A stretch of DNA of 64,000 bases, taken from contig NZ_JAIVEM010000072.1 of the NCBI RefSeq assembly GCF_020404765.1, forward strand, positions 62,001-126,000, in the 5' to 3' direction. This stretch comes from Paenibacillus sp. BJ-4. GTDB lineage: Bacteria; Bacillota; Bacilli; Paenibacillales; Paenibacillaceae. The position numbers were made by a program, and so were the translations under genes. The first letter of the stretch is position 1; every line of letters begins with the position of its first letter. Shown piece after piece: positions 50,368-60,124 of this stretch. Below the pieces are notes generated by a model, which had not been told where the DNA came from, did not search any database, and was given only the letters and a program-made list of their open reading frames with translations.

Positions 50368-51495
50368 ATGCTGAAAATTGGTTCTCATGTGTCCTTCTCG
50401 GACAAGGGTCTGCTGAGTGCTACAAAAGAAGCGTCTTCTTACGGGTCCAGCTCGTTTATGATATATACGGGGGCACCGCAAAATACGCGTCGTAAGCCGA
50501 TGGAATCCATGTATTTGGAAGAAGGCAAGCAGTTAATGACCGAAAAAGGGATGGAGGATATCGTGGTGCATGCCCCGTATATCATTAATCTCGGTTCCTA
50601 TAAAGAAAATACCTATGAGCTGGCGGTTAGCTTTCTTCAGGAGGAAATTCGCCGCACACACGCGATTGGTGTGAAAAATATAGTGCTGCATCCGGGTGCT
50701 TTTACCGATAAGGATGCAGAGTACGGAATCGGGCGTATTGCGGATGGTCTGAACGAGGTACTGAACGGTGTTAAAGAGACAGATGTTAATATTGCACTTG
50801 AAACAATGGCGGGTAAAGGTACCGAAATGGGACGTAGCTTCGAGGAAATTGCCTCCATTATAGATAAAGTGGAGCACAACGAGCGTCTTAAGGTTTGTAT
50901 GGACACCTGCCATATTCATGATGCGGGCTATGATATCGTGAACGATCTGGATGGTGTTTTGCAGCAATTTGACCGTATTGTTGGCTTGAATCGCATTGCA
51001 GTGGTTCACATCAATGACAGCAAAAATCCAGTCGGCGCTCGTAAAGACCGTCATACTCCGATTGGATCGGGCTGGATCGGCTATCAGACCATTCATAATG
51101 TGGTACATCATGAGGCACTTCAAGGACGCCCATTTATTTTGGAAACACCATGGATCGGAAAGGAAGCCAAAACGCAGCGTCCGATGTATGAAGTTGAAAT
51201 TGCTTTGCTTCGCGGAAATGTGAAGGAGCGCTTTGGAGATGAATTTTTGGGTCAGGTCGAGCAATTGCATTCGTTTTTCAAAAAGCAGGATGTGGATGTA
51301 CGAAAATTTGTGCTGGACACTTGGACTCTGCTGAAAAATGATGCCAAAGCGAGAAAAGCCGATCCACGTGAGCCGCTGGAGCGTCTGTATGACATGATCA
51401 CGGAGGCAGCCCTGTTTCCAGAGCTAAGCGAAGAACATATTAATCAACGGCTGATTGCCTGGTTTGCCGGCAGTCATTTGCCAGTGACAGTATAA
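50368..51495 (+). CDS. nfo: Deoxyribonuclease IV (AP endonuclease) with a C-terminal extension
   Basis: The 375-residue enzyme belongs to the AP endonuclease 2 family. Nfo-type motifs are [15 protein letters not shown] at the start, [60 protein letters not shown] and ETPW, which supply the trinuclear zinc ligands. Usual Nfo is about 280-300 residues; here about 80 additional helical residues follow (from FGDEFLG to the end), a hydrophilic tail of unknown role. Repairs abasic sites. Confidence 0.93.
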   Translation: MLKIGSHVSFSDKGLLSATKEASSYGSSSFMIYTGAPQNTRRKPMESMYLEEGKQLMTEKGMEDIVVHAPYIINLGSYKENTYELAVSFLQEEIRRTHAIGVKNIVLHPGAFTDKDAEYGIGRIADGLNEVLNGVKETDVNIALETMAGKGTEMGRSFEEIASIIDKVEHNERLKVCMDTCHIHDAGYDIVNDLDGVLQQFDRIVGLNRIAVVHINDSKNPVGARKDRHTPIGSGWIGYQTIHNVVHHEALQGRPFILETPWIGKEAKTQRPMYEVEIALLRGNVKERFGDEFLGQVEQLHSFFKKQDVDVRKFVLDTWTLLKNDAKARKADPREPLERLYDMITEAALFPELSEEHINQRLIAWFAGSHLPVTV

Positions 51496-51517
51496 ACCAA
51501 GGGGGATTAGTAGCCAC

Positions 51518-52417
51518 ATGGAACTTCACGTAAAACATCATCCAAACAGCACTTTATCTGCACATGAAAACCGCGCACGTATGCTTGTATCCTGCCCTGA
51601 TGGGCCGGGGATTGTAGCGGCCGTGTCCCGCTTTTTGTACGAGCATGGGGCCAATATCGTCCAATCTGACCAGTATACAATGGACCCGTCCGGCGGTATG
51701 TTTTTTATGCGGGTTGAATTTGATCTGCCGAATTTGAGTGCAGCCCAGCCGCAGCTGGAGCAGGACTTTGTCGCTGTTGCTGAGCAATTCCGTATGGAGT
51801 GGACGATTGCTGCGGTCAGCCGCAAGAAAAAACTAGCTATTTTCGTTTCCAAAGAGGATCACTGTTTGGTAGAGCTGCTGTGGCAATGGCAGGCAGGGGA
51901 TCTGGACGCAGATATTGCATTGGTGGTTAGTAATCATCTGGATATGAAGGAGTATGTGGAATCGTTTGGCATCCCGTATCATCATATTCCGATAACACCT
52001 GATACCAAGCCAGAGGCGGAGCGCCGTCAACTGGAGGTCATTGGTGACGACATTGATGTTATTATTTTGGCGCGGTACATGCAAATTATTTCTCCCAAGT
52101 TTATTGAGCACTACCGCAACCGGATTATCAATATCCATCATTCCTTTCTGCCTGCATTTGTGGGTGGCAAGCCGTACGCCCAAGCATATAAACGCGGGGT
52201 GAAAATTATTGGCGCTACCGCGCATTATGTAACCGAGGAATTGGACGGTGGTCCGATCATTGAGCAGGACGTGCAGCGGGTAAGCCACGGAGACGATGTA
52301 AATGAGCTAAAACGAATTGGACGCACCATTGAGCGGGTCGTTTTGGCAAGGGCCGTGAAGTGGCATGTGGAGGATCGAGTTCTGGTTCATGAGAACAAAA
52401 CCGTCGTTTTTAATTAA
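51518..52417 (+). CDS. purU: Formyltetrahydrofolate deformylase
   Basis: The 299-residue enzyme hydrolyses 10-formyl-THF to formate and THF. The ACT domain is RMLVSCPDGPGIVAAVSRFL, and the C-terminal formyltransferase-type catalytic domain has FGIPYHHIPIT, ARYMQIISP and INIHHSFLPAFVGGKPY. It starts 22 bp after nfo with CAAGGGGG, so the two may be co-transcribed. It balances the pool produced by fhs in this window. Confidence 0.94.
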   Translation: MELHVKHHPNSTLSAHENRARMLVSCPDGPGIVAAVSRFLYEHGANIVQSDQYTMDPSGGMFFMRVEFDLPNLSAAQPQLEQDFVAVAEQFRMEWTIAAVSRKKKLAIFVSKEDHCLVELLWQWQAGDLDADIALVVSNHLDMKEYVESFGIPYHHIPITPDTKPEAERRQLEVIGDDIDVIILARYMQIISPKFIEHYRNRIINIHHSFLPAFVGGKPYAQAYKRGVKIIGATAHYVTEELDGGPIIEQDVQRVSHGDDVNELKRIGRTIERVVLARAVKWHVEDRVLVHENKTVVFN

Positions 52418-52776
52418 TCTTAAAATTTTAAAAAAAATTTTGAGTACACCACTTTTAAAAAAAACAAAGCCCGTCATTTCGACGGGCTTTGTTTTTTGTG
52501 ATATTTTTTCGTGATTTTATCATTTTTTAAATGAGGTTAATACATAACGGGTATATTGATATGAGGACTCTGTACCACATTTCGACAACCATCTCTATAA
52601 ACAATCTGGCAAACCTTCACGGCAAATGGTACAATACTTAAGAATGTATAAGTCATATTGAAACATTCAAGCAGATTCACTCACTCCAAGAGACGCTGTT
52701 TCGATATCGGACAGTAGTATTGGAGAGCATGACCGAATGCAATTGGCATACTTTTTACAATATGAGGAGGCAAACC
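52418..52776. other. Intergenic region between purU and tkt
   Basis: It holds the purU terminator (52459-52498) and, on the plus strand, a possible promoter TGGCAA (52607) - 17 bp - TACAAT (52630-52635) about 140 bp before tkt. I see no further structured element. Confidence 0.4.
52459..52498 (+). terminator. Terminator of purU
   Basis: AACAAAGCCCGTC and GACGGGCTTTGTT pair around ATTTC, with a T-run. Confidence 0.85.
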
Positions 52777-54822
52777 ATGACTGACCAGAATCAAGCGATT
52801 CAAAAGGATGAAAACTCCACAATCGACAATTTGTCCATCACAACTATTCGTACGTTGGCAATTGACGCCATCGAGAAAGCGAATTCGGGACATCCTGGTA
52901 TGCCAATGGGCTCCGCGCCAATGGGCTACCAACTTTTTGCTAAAACAATGAATCATAACCCGGATCATCCTACATGGGTTAACCGTGACCGATTTGTACT
53001 GTCTGCAGGACACGGCTCCATGCTGCTGTACAGCTTGCTGCACCTGAGCGGCTATGATCTGCCTATGGAAGAGCTTAAACAATTCCGTCAATGGGGCAGT
53101 CTTACACCAGGTCACCCTGAGTTTGGACACACTGCTGGTGTAGATGCTACGACAGGACCACTGGGACAAGGCTTGGCCATGTCCGTAGGTATGGCAATGG
53201 CCGAAGCTCAACTGGCTGCAACATACAATAAAGACGGATTTAAAGTTGTGGATCACTTCACATATGCGATCTGCGGCGATGGCGATCTGATGGAAGGTAT
53301 TTCCCACGAGGCGGCTTCACTGGCTGGGCGTCTGCAACTGGGCAAGCTGATCGTATTGTTCGACTCCAATGATATTACACTGGACGGTAAGCTGAATCTG
53401 TCTTCTTCCGAGAGTGTTGCCAAACGTTTTGAGGCTTACAACTGGCAAGTGCTGCGCGTAGAGGATGGCAACGATCTTCCAGCGATCCAAAAAGCGATTG
53501 AAGAGGCGCAAGGCGATTCCACACGTCCTACGTTGATTGAAGTGAAAACAGTCATCGGCTACGGAAGCCCGAACAAACAAGGTAAAGGCGGACACGGCGG
53601 TACTCACGGCTCTCCGCTGGGTGCAGAAGAAGCCAAGCTGACAAAAGAATTTTACAAGTGGGTATACGAAGAGGACTTCCATGTACCGCAAGAGGTTCGC
53701 GAGCATTTTGCAAAAGTAAAAGAGCGCGGTATCGCGACGAACAAAGCATGGGATGAACAATTTGCGAAATACAAAGCGGCTCATCCTGATTTGGCAGCCC
53801 AGTTCGAAACAGCAATCAACGGCGATCTTCCAGACGGCTGGGACCGTGATCTTCCGAAATACTCTGCTGGAGACAAAGCCGTTTCGACTCGCGTAGCTTC
53901 TGGTAATGCACTGAACGGATTGGCGCCGAACGTACCTTTCCTGACAGGCGGATCTGCCGATCTGGAAAGCTCCACGATGACACATTTGAACAATCTGACG
54001 AACTTTACGCCAGAAGACTATGCCGGCCGTAATATCTATTTCGGTATCCGCGAATTTGGTATGGCTGCTGCAATGAACGGTATGGCACTGCACCAAGGCG
54101 TAAAAGTATTCGGCGGTACATTCTTTGTATTTACCGATTATCTGCGTCCGGCCGTTCGTCTGGCAGCTCTGATGGGATTGCCTGTAACCTACGTTCTGAC
54201 TCACGACAGTATTGCTGTAGGTGAAGATGGTCCTACCCATGAGCCGATTGAACAATTGGCTTCCCTGCGTATTATCCCGAACCTGACGGTCATTCGTCCG
54301 GCGGATGGCAATGAAACTTCTGCTGCTTGGGCTTACGCGCTGGAAAACAAGAAAAACCCGGTTGCTCTGGTATTGACTCGTCAAAACCTGCCAATCCTGG
54401 CTGCTTCTGCCGAGCATGCACGTGAAGGTATCCAACGCGGTGCTTATGTCGTTGCAGATGCAAAGGACGGCAAGCCGGTTGCTCAAATTCTGGCTACAGG
54501 TTCCGAAGTACAACTGGCTGTTAAAGCACAGGAAGCACTGGCGGAGCAAGGTATCCAAGTACGTGTTATCAGCTTCCCAAGCTGGGATCTGTTCGAAAAA
54601 CAAGACAAAGCTTATAAAGATTCCGTTCTGCTGCCTGATGTGAAAGCCCGTTTGGCTGTAGAAATGGCGTACCCACTGGGCTGGGAAAAATATGTCGGCG
54701 ACCAAGGCGACATTCTCGGTATCAGTACATTTGGCGCATCCGCACCTGGCGACCGCGTCATTAAGGAATATGGCTTTACAGTAGAAAACGTAGTTGACCG
54801 TGTGAAAGCTTTGTTGAAATAA
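52777..54822 (+). CDS. tkt: Transketolase
   Basis: The protein has 681 residues from ATG 52777 after ATGAGGAGG; an ORF start at 52720 is upstream of the site. Transfers two-carbon ketol units in the pentose phosphate pathway with thiamine diphosphate. N-terminal [16 protein letters not shown], ThDP-motif [18 protein letters not shown]...[10 protein letters not shown], and the C-terminal [20 protein letters not shown] and RPADGNET motifs are complete. Length is normal. It uses a codon bias rich in favoured codons. Confidence 0.96.
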   Translation: MTDQNQAIQKDENSTIDNLSITTIRTLAIDAIEKANSGHPGMPMGSAPMGYQLFAKTMNHNPDHPTWVNRDRFVLSAGHGSMLLYSLLHLSGYDLPMEELKQFRQWGSLTPGHPEFGHTAGVDATTGPLGQGLAMSVGMAMAEAQLAATYNKDGFKVVDHFTYAICGDGDLMEGISHEAASLAGRLQLGKLIVLFDSNDITLDGKLNLSSSESVAKRFEAYNWQVLRVEDGNDLPAIQKAIEEAQGDSTRPTLIEVKTVIGYGSPNKQGKGGHGGTHGSPLGAEEAKLTKEFYKWVYEEDFHVPQEVREHFAKVKERGIATNKAWDEQFAKYKAAHPDLAAQFETAINGDLPDGWDRDLPKYSAGDKAVSTRVASGNALNGLAPNVPFLTGGSADLESSTMTHLNNLTNFTPEDYAGRNIYFGIREFGMAAAMNGMALHQGVKVFGGTFFVFTDYLRPAVRLAALMGLPVTYVLTHDSIAVGEDGPTHEPIEQLASLRIIPNLTVIRPADGNETSAAWAYALENKKNPVALVLTRQNLPILAASAEHAREGIQRGAYVVADAKDGKPVAQILATGSEVQLAVKAQEALAEQGIQVRVISFPSWDLFEKQDKAYKDSVLLPDVKARLAVEMAYPLGWEKYVGDQGDILGISTFGASAPGDRVIKEYGFTVENVVDRVKALLK

Positions 54823-54860
54823 AACGGAGTAAACAACGCTCCTGTGATGGAAATCCAAGT

Positions 54861-54906
54861 GAAACAGACAGTCGTAACCTGAGAAAGGCTTACGGCTGTT
54901 TGTTTC
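54861..54906 (+). terminator. Terminator of tkt
   Basis: GAAACAGACAG-CGTAA and TTACG-CTGTTTGTTTC form an imperfect long stem with T-rich end. Confidence 0.6.
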
Positions 54907-55059
54907 ATACAACCGAGATTTTCAAGAAATCTTTTTTGAAAATCCAGTGTATAGGATACGGCGATGCAGTGTGTATTTTCTTACTGAATATGGAATCAAA
55001 TCTATGTTATGATGCACAATATTCATTCAACCATTGATGAGCAGATGAGGGGATAAAAA

Positions 55060-55374
55060 ATGTCACAGTTTGATGGAGTCAGCGTAGTTAAAAAAGCAAA
55101 TATATATTATGACGGTCAGGTCACGAGCCGTACAGTCATCCTGAGTGACGGCAGTAAGGTTACACTGGGGATTATGCTGCCGGGAATATATGAATTCGGC
55201 ACGGATTCCCGCGAGATCATGGAGATTTTGGCAGGGGATCTGAAAGTATTGCTTCCAGGTACTGAGGAATGGCTGGAAATACAGGGAACGGCAACGTTCC
55301 ACGTACCTGCGCAGTCCTCGTTCAAACTTGAAGTACGAAGTGTGACTGATTATTGCTGTTCTTACCCTGAATAA
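55060..55374 (+). CDS. ppnP: Pyrimidine/purine nucleoside phosphorylase PpnP
   Basis: The 104-residue cupin-fold enzyme (DUF1255, YaiE) cleaves purine and pyrimidine nucleosides with phosphate. The fold pattern is clear: [33 protein letters not shown] and [13 protein letters not shown], and length is typical (about 95-105). It starts after GAGGGGATAAAAA. Monocistronic with a terminator. Confidence 0.9.
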   Translation: MSQFDGVSVVKKANIYYDGQVTSRTVILSDGSKVTLGIMLPGIYEFGTDSREIMEILAGDLKVLLPGTEEWLEIQGTATFHVPAQSSFKLEVRSVTDYCCSYPE

Positions 55375-55383
55375 ACAGCTAAA

Positions 55384-55427
55384 CAGGGTAAGAACACACG
55401 ACTTCAAGCCAAGTGTCCTTACCCTTT
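55384..55427 (+). terminator. Terminator of ppnP
   Basis: AGGGTAAG-ACAC and GTGT-CTTACCCT form a stem with TTTAA after it. Confidence 0.6.
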
Positions 55428-55460
55428 AAGCTAGCGTATAACAGCAAAGAAAATTACAGC

Positions 55461-56360
55461 TTATTCGAGAGGCTTGCCACCAATGGTGCGGCCAATCCAT
55501 GCTTCGTATGTCTTCACGACAGCGGATAAGTCCTCGTCACCGTAGCCTTGCGTTTGCCCGGCTTGAAACAGGCTTTTGGCAATGGCCAGCATTGGTGTCG
55601 GAATGGACAGGCTATCGGTAAGGGAGGAAGCAAGCTTCAAGTCCTTGAGCATCAAGGCAAGTGAGAACTGGTTGCTAAAATCATGCTCAATGATTTTGCG
55701 TCCTTTCAGGTCCGCAGCCTTGCTGCCAGCCGATCCGAGCTGAACCAGTTCAAGGAAGCTGTCTGCCGGAATACCGGATTTGGCGGCAATAGCGAAGCCC
55801 TCAGCCAGAGCGAGGTTGTTAATGCCGACCATCGTATTATGAGCGAGCTTGGCTACGGCTCCGCTGCCGTTTGGCCCCATATGAAGTACCTTTTTGCCCA
55901 AGGCATCAAAAACGTCCGACTGTGCTGCAATGGCTTCCGCGTTTCCGCCGACCATGAACACGAGTGTTCCGTCAACAGCGGCAGGCTTGCTACCTGTTAC
56001 AGGAGCATCAATGAAGGAGCAGCCCAGCTTGTCCGCTTCAGCGGCAAGCTGTTTGACCAGCTCAGGTGAAATCGTGCTGTTATCCATCACGGTCACGCCA
56101 GATGTGAGACCGGCAAACACGCCGTCCTCACCGTAATAGATGTCACGAATTGAGTTATCATCGCTGACCATGGTAATGACCAGTTGCTGACCTTCAGTTG
56201 CCTCACGAGGCGTTGAAGCTGTACGAGCGCCCTGCTCTACCAGTGGCTCGCAGCGTGAAGCCGTACGGTTATAAACCGTGACTCCAAATCCCTGCTTCAG
56301 CAGATTGGATGCCATCGGGGCGCCCATGGTGCCCAGTCCGATAAATCCGATGTTTTTCAT
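55461..56360 (-). CDS. NAD(P)-dependent beta-hydroxyacid dehydrogenase (YkwC/GarR family)
   Basis: The 299-residue protein starts after AAAGGTGA. The dinucleotide-binding motif IGFIGLGTMGAPMASNL opens it; the substrate/catalytic region has DAPVTGSKPAAVDGTLVFMVGG and the catalytic Lys in KLAHNTMVGINNLALAEG. It belongs with 3-hydroxyisobutyrate and tartronate-semialdehyde reductases; the exact substrate cannot be read. Convergent to ppnP. Confidence 0.9.
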   Translation of the reverse strand: MKNIGFIGLGTMGAPMASNLLKQGFGVTVYNRTASRCEPLVEQGARTASTPREATEGQQLVITMVSDDNSIRDIYYGEDGVFAGLTSGVTVMDNSTISPELVKQLAAEADKLGCSFIDAPVTGSKPAAVDGTLVFMVGGNAEAIAAQSDVFDALGKKVLHMGPNGSGAVAKLAHNTMVGINNLALAEGFAIAAKSGIPADSFLELVQLGSAGSKAADLKGRKIIEHDFSNQFSLALMLKDLKLASSLTDSLSIPTPMLAIAKSLFQAGQTQGYGDEDLSAVVKTYEAWIGRTIGGKPLE

Positions 56361-56609
56361 TGCTAATCACCTTTCTTGTTGGAGGATACCGTCCGATAAG
56401 ATGCGAATTCGGCTTGAAATGAATGTTTAACAGGTTGTTCTCAATTTATTGTAGCATGGGTATGCCACCCTATCTACACCGGGGTCTGTCAAGGCACACG
56501 ACATACAGGTAACGCAAGCTTGTCAGGCCCTGCAAATTAAAGTATCCTATTCCTAAGTCCTTATGTTCGTATTCATGGTCTTAGTAATACCAAACAGGAG
56601 GTTCCAAAC

Positions 56610-57965
56610 ATGTCTAAAAAAGTTATTTTTGATTACACTAAAGCACTCTCCTTTGTAGGTCAGCACGAAATTGATTATTTTGCAGAACCCATCAAACTAG
56701 CTCATGAGCAACTGCACAACCAAACAGGTGTAGGCTCCGATTTCTTGGGTTGGATTGACCTGCCTACCAATTATGATAAAGAAGAATTCGCACGCATCCA
56801 AAAGGCTGCAGCTAAAATCCAAAGCGATTCCGAAGTACTGATCGTCATCGGTATCGGCGGTTCTTACCTTGGAGCACGTGCTGCCATTGAGATGCTATCG
56901 CATTCTTTCTACAATGCCCTGTCTAAAGACCAACGCAAAGGTCCGGCTATCTATTTTGCAGGCAATAACATCAGCTCTACATATATGAATCATCTGCTGG
57001 AACTGATTGAAGGAAAAGACTTCTCCGTCAATGTTATTTCCAAATCAGGTACGACTACTGAGCCAGCTATCGCTTTCCGCGTATTCCGTGCAGCTCTGGA
57101 GAAAAAATACGGGAAAGAAGAAGCGCGCAAACGTATTTACGCAACAACGGATAAAGAACGCGGCGCTCTGAAAAAACTCGCTAACGAAGAAGGCTATGAA
57201 TCCTTCATTATTCCTGATGATGTGGGTGGCCGTTACTCTGTACTGACAGCAGTAGGCTTGCTGCCGATTGCTACAGCCGGCATTAACATTGAGGAAATGA
57301 TGCAAGGAGCGGCAGACGCATCCAAAGAATACAGCAGCCCGAACGTAGCTGAGAACCAGGCTTACCAATATGCAGCCGTTCGTAACGCTCTGTACCGTAA
57401 AGGTAAAGCCATTGAAATTCTCGTAAACTATGAGCCTTCCCTGCATTTCGTATCCGAGTGGTGGAAACAGCTGTACGGCGAAAGCGAAGGCAAGGATTAT
57501 AAAGGCATCTATCCTGCGTCCGTTGATTTCTCGACAGACCTGCACTCCATGGGACAATTCATTCAGGAAGGCAGCCGCAATATTTTCGAAACGGTTATCC
57601 AAGTCGAAAATGTGCCTAGCCACATCACCATCGAGGCAGACCAGGATGATCTGGACGGACTGAACTTCCTGGCAGGCAAAACCGTGGATTTTGTAAATAA
57701 AAAAGCATTCCAAGGTACATTGCTGGCTCACACAGACGGACAAGTACCGAACCTCATTGTAAATATTCCTGACCTGAGCCCGTACTCCTTCGGGTATCTG
57801 GCTTATTTCTTCGAAAAAGCTTGCGGCATCAGCGGCTACTTGCTGGGCGTAAATCCGTTCGATCAACCGGGCGTAGAAGCGTACAAGAAGAATATGTTTG
57901 CCTTGTTGGGCAAACCGGGCTTCGAAAAAGAAAAAGCTGAGCTTGAAGCGAGATTGTCTGAATAA
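56610..57965 (+). CDS. pgi: Glucose-6-phosphate isomerase
   Basis: The 451-residue glycolytic enzyme starts after CAGGAGG. It has [37 protein letters not shown], the catalytic [17 protein letters not shown] region and the C-terminal [11 protein letters not shown] and [23 protein letters not shown] signature. Length is usual for the Bacillus type (about 450). Confidence 0.97.
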   Translation: MSKKVIFDYTKALSFVGQHEIDYFAEPIKLAHEQLHNQTGVGSDFLGWIDLPTNYDKEEFARIQKAAAKIQSDSEVLIVIGIGGSYLGARAAIEMLSHSFYNALSKDQRKGPAIYFAGNNISSTYMNHLLELIEGKDFSVNVISKSGTTTEPAIAFRVFRAALEKKYGKEEARKRIYATTDKERGALKKLANEEGYESFIIPDDVGGRYSVLTAVGLLPIATAGINIEEMMQGAADASKEYSSPNVAENQAYQYAAVRNALYRKGKAIEILVNYEPSLHFVSEWWKQLYGESEGKDYKGIYPASVDFSTDLHSMGQFIQEGSRNIFETVIQVENVPSHITIEADQDDLDGLNFLAGKTVDFVNKKAFQGTLLAHTDGQVPNLIVNIPDLSPYSFGYLAYFFEKACGISGYLLGVNPFDQPGVEAYKKNMFALLGKPGFEKEKAELEARLSE

Positions 57966-58040
57966 GGGAACTATAATCTCTGACCCAAAGCAGGATTTCG
58001 AGCAGGGTGTTATAGGTTGTAGCCTCAGATAAAGTACAGG

Positions 58041-58083
58041 GAAGCAGTTCACCGGCTGCCAGAAGCGGGGGACTGCTTTCTTG
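58041..58083 (+). terminator. Terminator of pgi
   Basis: AAGCAGT-C and G-ACTGCTT pair with an internal CCGGCTGCCAGAAGCGGG loop region, followed by TCTTG. The stem is acceptable but not strong. Confidence 0.5.
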
Positions 58084-58113
58084 TAAAATGAAGTAAGGAA
58101 GGGTATACGTAAT

Positions 58114-58746
58114 ATGTTGGAACAATACCGAACCGTACGCGGTTCCGGCAGCAAGGAAATTGTGATCCGTAAATCCCGTTTTATCGGCCATATTCAGCCT
58201 GTTCAAACCGAGGAAGAGGCGACGGCTTTCATAGAACGCATCAAAAAAGAGCACTGGAATGCAACCCACAATTGTTCAGCTTACATGATTGGAGAAAGAG
58301 ACGAAATCCAGAAGCAATCGGATGATGGAGAACCAAGTGGTACGGCTGGAAAGCCCATTTTGGAGGTGATCCGTAATCAGAAGCTGAAAAATGTGGCGAT
58401 TGTCGTCACCCGTTACTTTGGTGGTATTTTGCTGGGAGCAGGAGGTCTGATTCGTGCATACTCAGACGGTGCCGTTGCAGCAATCGAGGCAGGCGATGCG
58501 ATTACGCGTGTATTGCATCGTGAAATTTTTGTGGAATTAGATTATACTTGGTTGGGTAAAGTGGAAAATGAATTGCGGAATCGCAGCATCCGTACTGGAG
58601 AAACCATATTTACGGATAAAGTTACGTTAACCTGTCTGCCGCTGGCTGGTGATGCTGAATCCTTCAGCAACTGGATAACAGATTTGACACAGGGGCAATC
58701 ACTTGTGTCGGAGGGAGAGCAGCTTTACTTTATTGAAGGGGAATAA
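58114..58746 (+). CDS. YigZ/IMPACT-family protein
   Basis: The 210-residue YvyE/YigZ protein starts after AAGGAAGGG. The IMPACT N-terminal domain has SRFIGHIQPVQTEEEATAFI, HNCSAYMIGE, SDDGEPSGTAGKPILEVI, and the highly conserved VTRYFGGILLGAGGLIRAYSDG; the C-terminal DUF1949 domain follows. The function is unclear in bacteria (ribosome-associated or RNA-binding roles suggested). It shares an operon with the TetR gene 5 bp downstream. Confidence 0.92.
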   Translation: MLEQYRTVRGSGSKEIVIRKSRFIGHIQPVQTEEEATAFIERIKKEHWNATHNCSAYMIGERDEIQKQSDDGEPSGTAGKPILEVIRNQKLKNVAIVVTRYFGGILLGAGGLIRAYSDGAVAAIEAGDAITRVLHREIFVELDYTWLGKVENELRNRSIRTGETIFTDKVTLTCLPLAGDAESFSNWITDLTQGQSLVSEGEQLYFIEGE

Positions 58747-58751
58747 ATAAT

Positions 58752-59333
58752 ATGGCTAGAAGAGCAGTGGAACAGGAGTTGTCAAGAGGGCGGATTCTGG
58801 AAGCGGCCAGGCACTTGTTTATTACCAAGGGCTACCGTGCGATTTCAATGCGCAGCATTGGCCAGCATCTGGGTTACAGTCATGGTTCGTTATATTATCA
58901 TTTTAAAGAGAAGGCTGAACTGTTCTACGCCATTGTAATTGAGGATTTTAATACATTGCGCGGAATTTTGCTGCAATCAGCAACAGGTACGCCTGAGGGC
59001 GGCTTGAGCAGACTGGAGTACTTGATGCTGGAATTCATCCGTTTTGGCTTAGAAAATCCATATCAGTACGAAATTATGTTTATGATGCACGATGAAGAAT
59101 TGCTTGCATATTGTCGCACAGAGCAAAACCGTTGTGTGGAATTGTTTGCTTCTATGATCCTTCAGGAATTGAGTGGTCAGGGACACTCGGAGGAAGATTG
59201 TTCATGGGTACCGAAAAGTCTGTTTTTATCTATGCACGGCTTTGTGTCATTCTATATCCAAGATGGTTTAACCTTTGAAGAAATCAGACCTGCTGCTTTA
59301 GCACATGTAAAGCTGCTGTGCAGACACCTATGA
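58752..59333 (+). CDS. TetR-family transcriptional regulator
   Basis: The 193-residue repressor begins 5 bp after yigZ with GAAGGGG. The HTH is RILEAARHLFITKGYRAISM, then RSIGQHLGYSHGSLYYHFK (residues about 15-55) and the ligand-binding C-terminal domain follows. It is translationally linked to yigZ, but its target genes are not evident. The remainder has no signature of a specific subfamily. Confidence 0.88.
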   Translation: MARRAVEQELSRGRILEAARHLFITKGYRAISMRSIGQHLGYSHGSLYYHFKEKAELFYAIVIEDFNTLRGILLQSATGTPEGGLSRLEYLMLEFIRFGLENPYQYEIMFMMHDEELLAYCRTEQNRCVELFASMILQELSGQGHSEEDCSWVPKSLFLSMHGFVSFYIQDGLTFEEIRPAALAHVKLLCRHL

Positions 59334-59449
59334 GCGTACCTGCAATCACACGCCTCGGCCATGAACTTATAGGGCGCTTTTCTAGGTATTTGCACTTCAA
59401 GGCGGTGACTAATCATTACGTTACTTTGCGAAAGCGACTAAGAATTTAA

Positions 59450-59495
59450 CAGACGATGATGAATCCAGGAGGAGAACATCATCGTCTTTTTTTTA
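59450..59495. terminator. Terminator between TetR and yjbQ genes
   Basis: AGACGATGATG and CATCATCGTCT form a perfect 11-bp stem with a 15-nt loop, followed by eight T; it can also serve the convergent yjbQ. Confidence 0.85.
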
Positions 59496-59501
59496 TGGTC
59501 G

Positions 59502-59903
59502 TCAGCCCTCCATGATTTTTACATAGTATTGTCGCCTGCGTGGTCCATCGAATTCACAAAAATAAATTCCTTGCCATCGTCCTAGTAGCATCCTTCCATC
59601 ATGGATGATGACAGTCTGAGAGGGGCCCGTTGTGATGGATTTAAGGTGGGACGCCGTGTTTCCCTCCATATGGCGATATTGGGGATGTTCCCACGGGTAA
59701 ACCTCATCCAGTCTTAATATCACATCATGTTTGACATCCGGGTCAGCATTTTCATTAATGGCAATTCCGGCCGTTGTGTGTGGACAATAGATGAGTACGG
59801 TTCCGTGTTGAACCCCGCTTTTTTCGACCAGTGAAGCAACCTCACGAGTAATATCACGTATTTCATCTCGCCGTGTAGTAGATAACTCTAAAGTATGCAG
59901 CAT
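59502..59903 (-). CDS. YjbQ-family protein (UPF0047)
   Basis: The protein has 133 residues from ATG 59903 (AAAGGAGATG 8-9 bases upstream). The family pattern VLIYCPHTTAGIAINENADPDV is complete, followed by the EGNTASHLKSITTGPS and HDGRMLLGRWQGIYFCEFDGPR motifs. The family is named secondary thiamine-phosphate synthase in some annotations; an enzymatic role is uncertain. Monocistronic. Confidence 0.9.
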   Translation of the reverse strand: MLHTLELSTTRRDEIRDITREVASLVEKSGVQHGTVLIYCPHTTAGIAINENADPDVKHDVILRLDEVYPWEHPQYRHMEGNTASHLKSITTGPSQTVIIHDGRMLLGRWQGIYFCEFDGPRRRQYYVKIMEG

Positions 59904-60087
59904 GATGATTTCATCTCCTTTCTTTTTCATATTTTACCCTTTTAGCTCTCAACCTAATATATAGAGTTGACGACAAAAGCTTTCCTTTGATAAAGTATCA
60001 CATAAGAAAAACATAGTATAGACATTGGATTAGTTGAATGACTCAAATGAGGTACGCGCTTTGCGAAAAGCAAGGCTGCTGCTGTTC

Positions 60088-60101
60088 CTGAACAGGTTCA
60101 G
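60088..60101. promoter_or_regulatory. Palindrome upstream of cysA
   Basis: CTGAAC-AG-GTTCAG is a perfect dyad 23 bp before the cysA ATG. An operator or short hairpin near the ribosome binding site; no regulator assigned. Confidence 0.3.
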
Positions 60102-60124
60102 AAGCGGAAAGGAAGTGTACGGAT

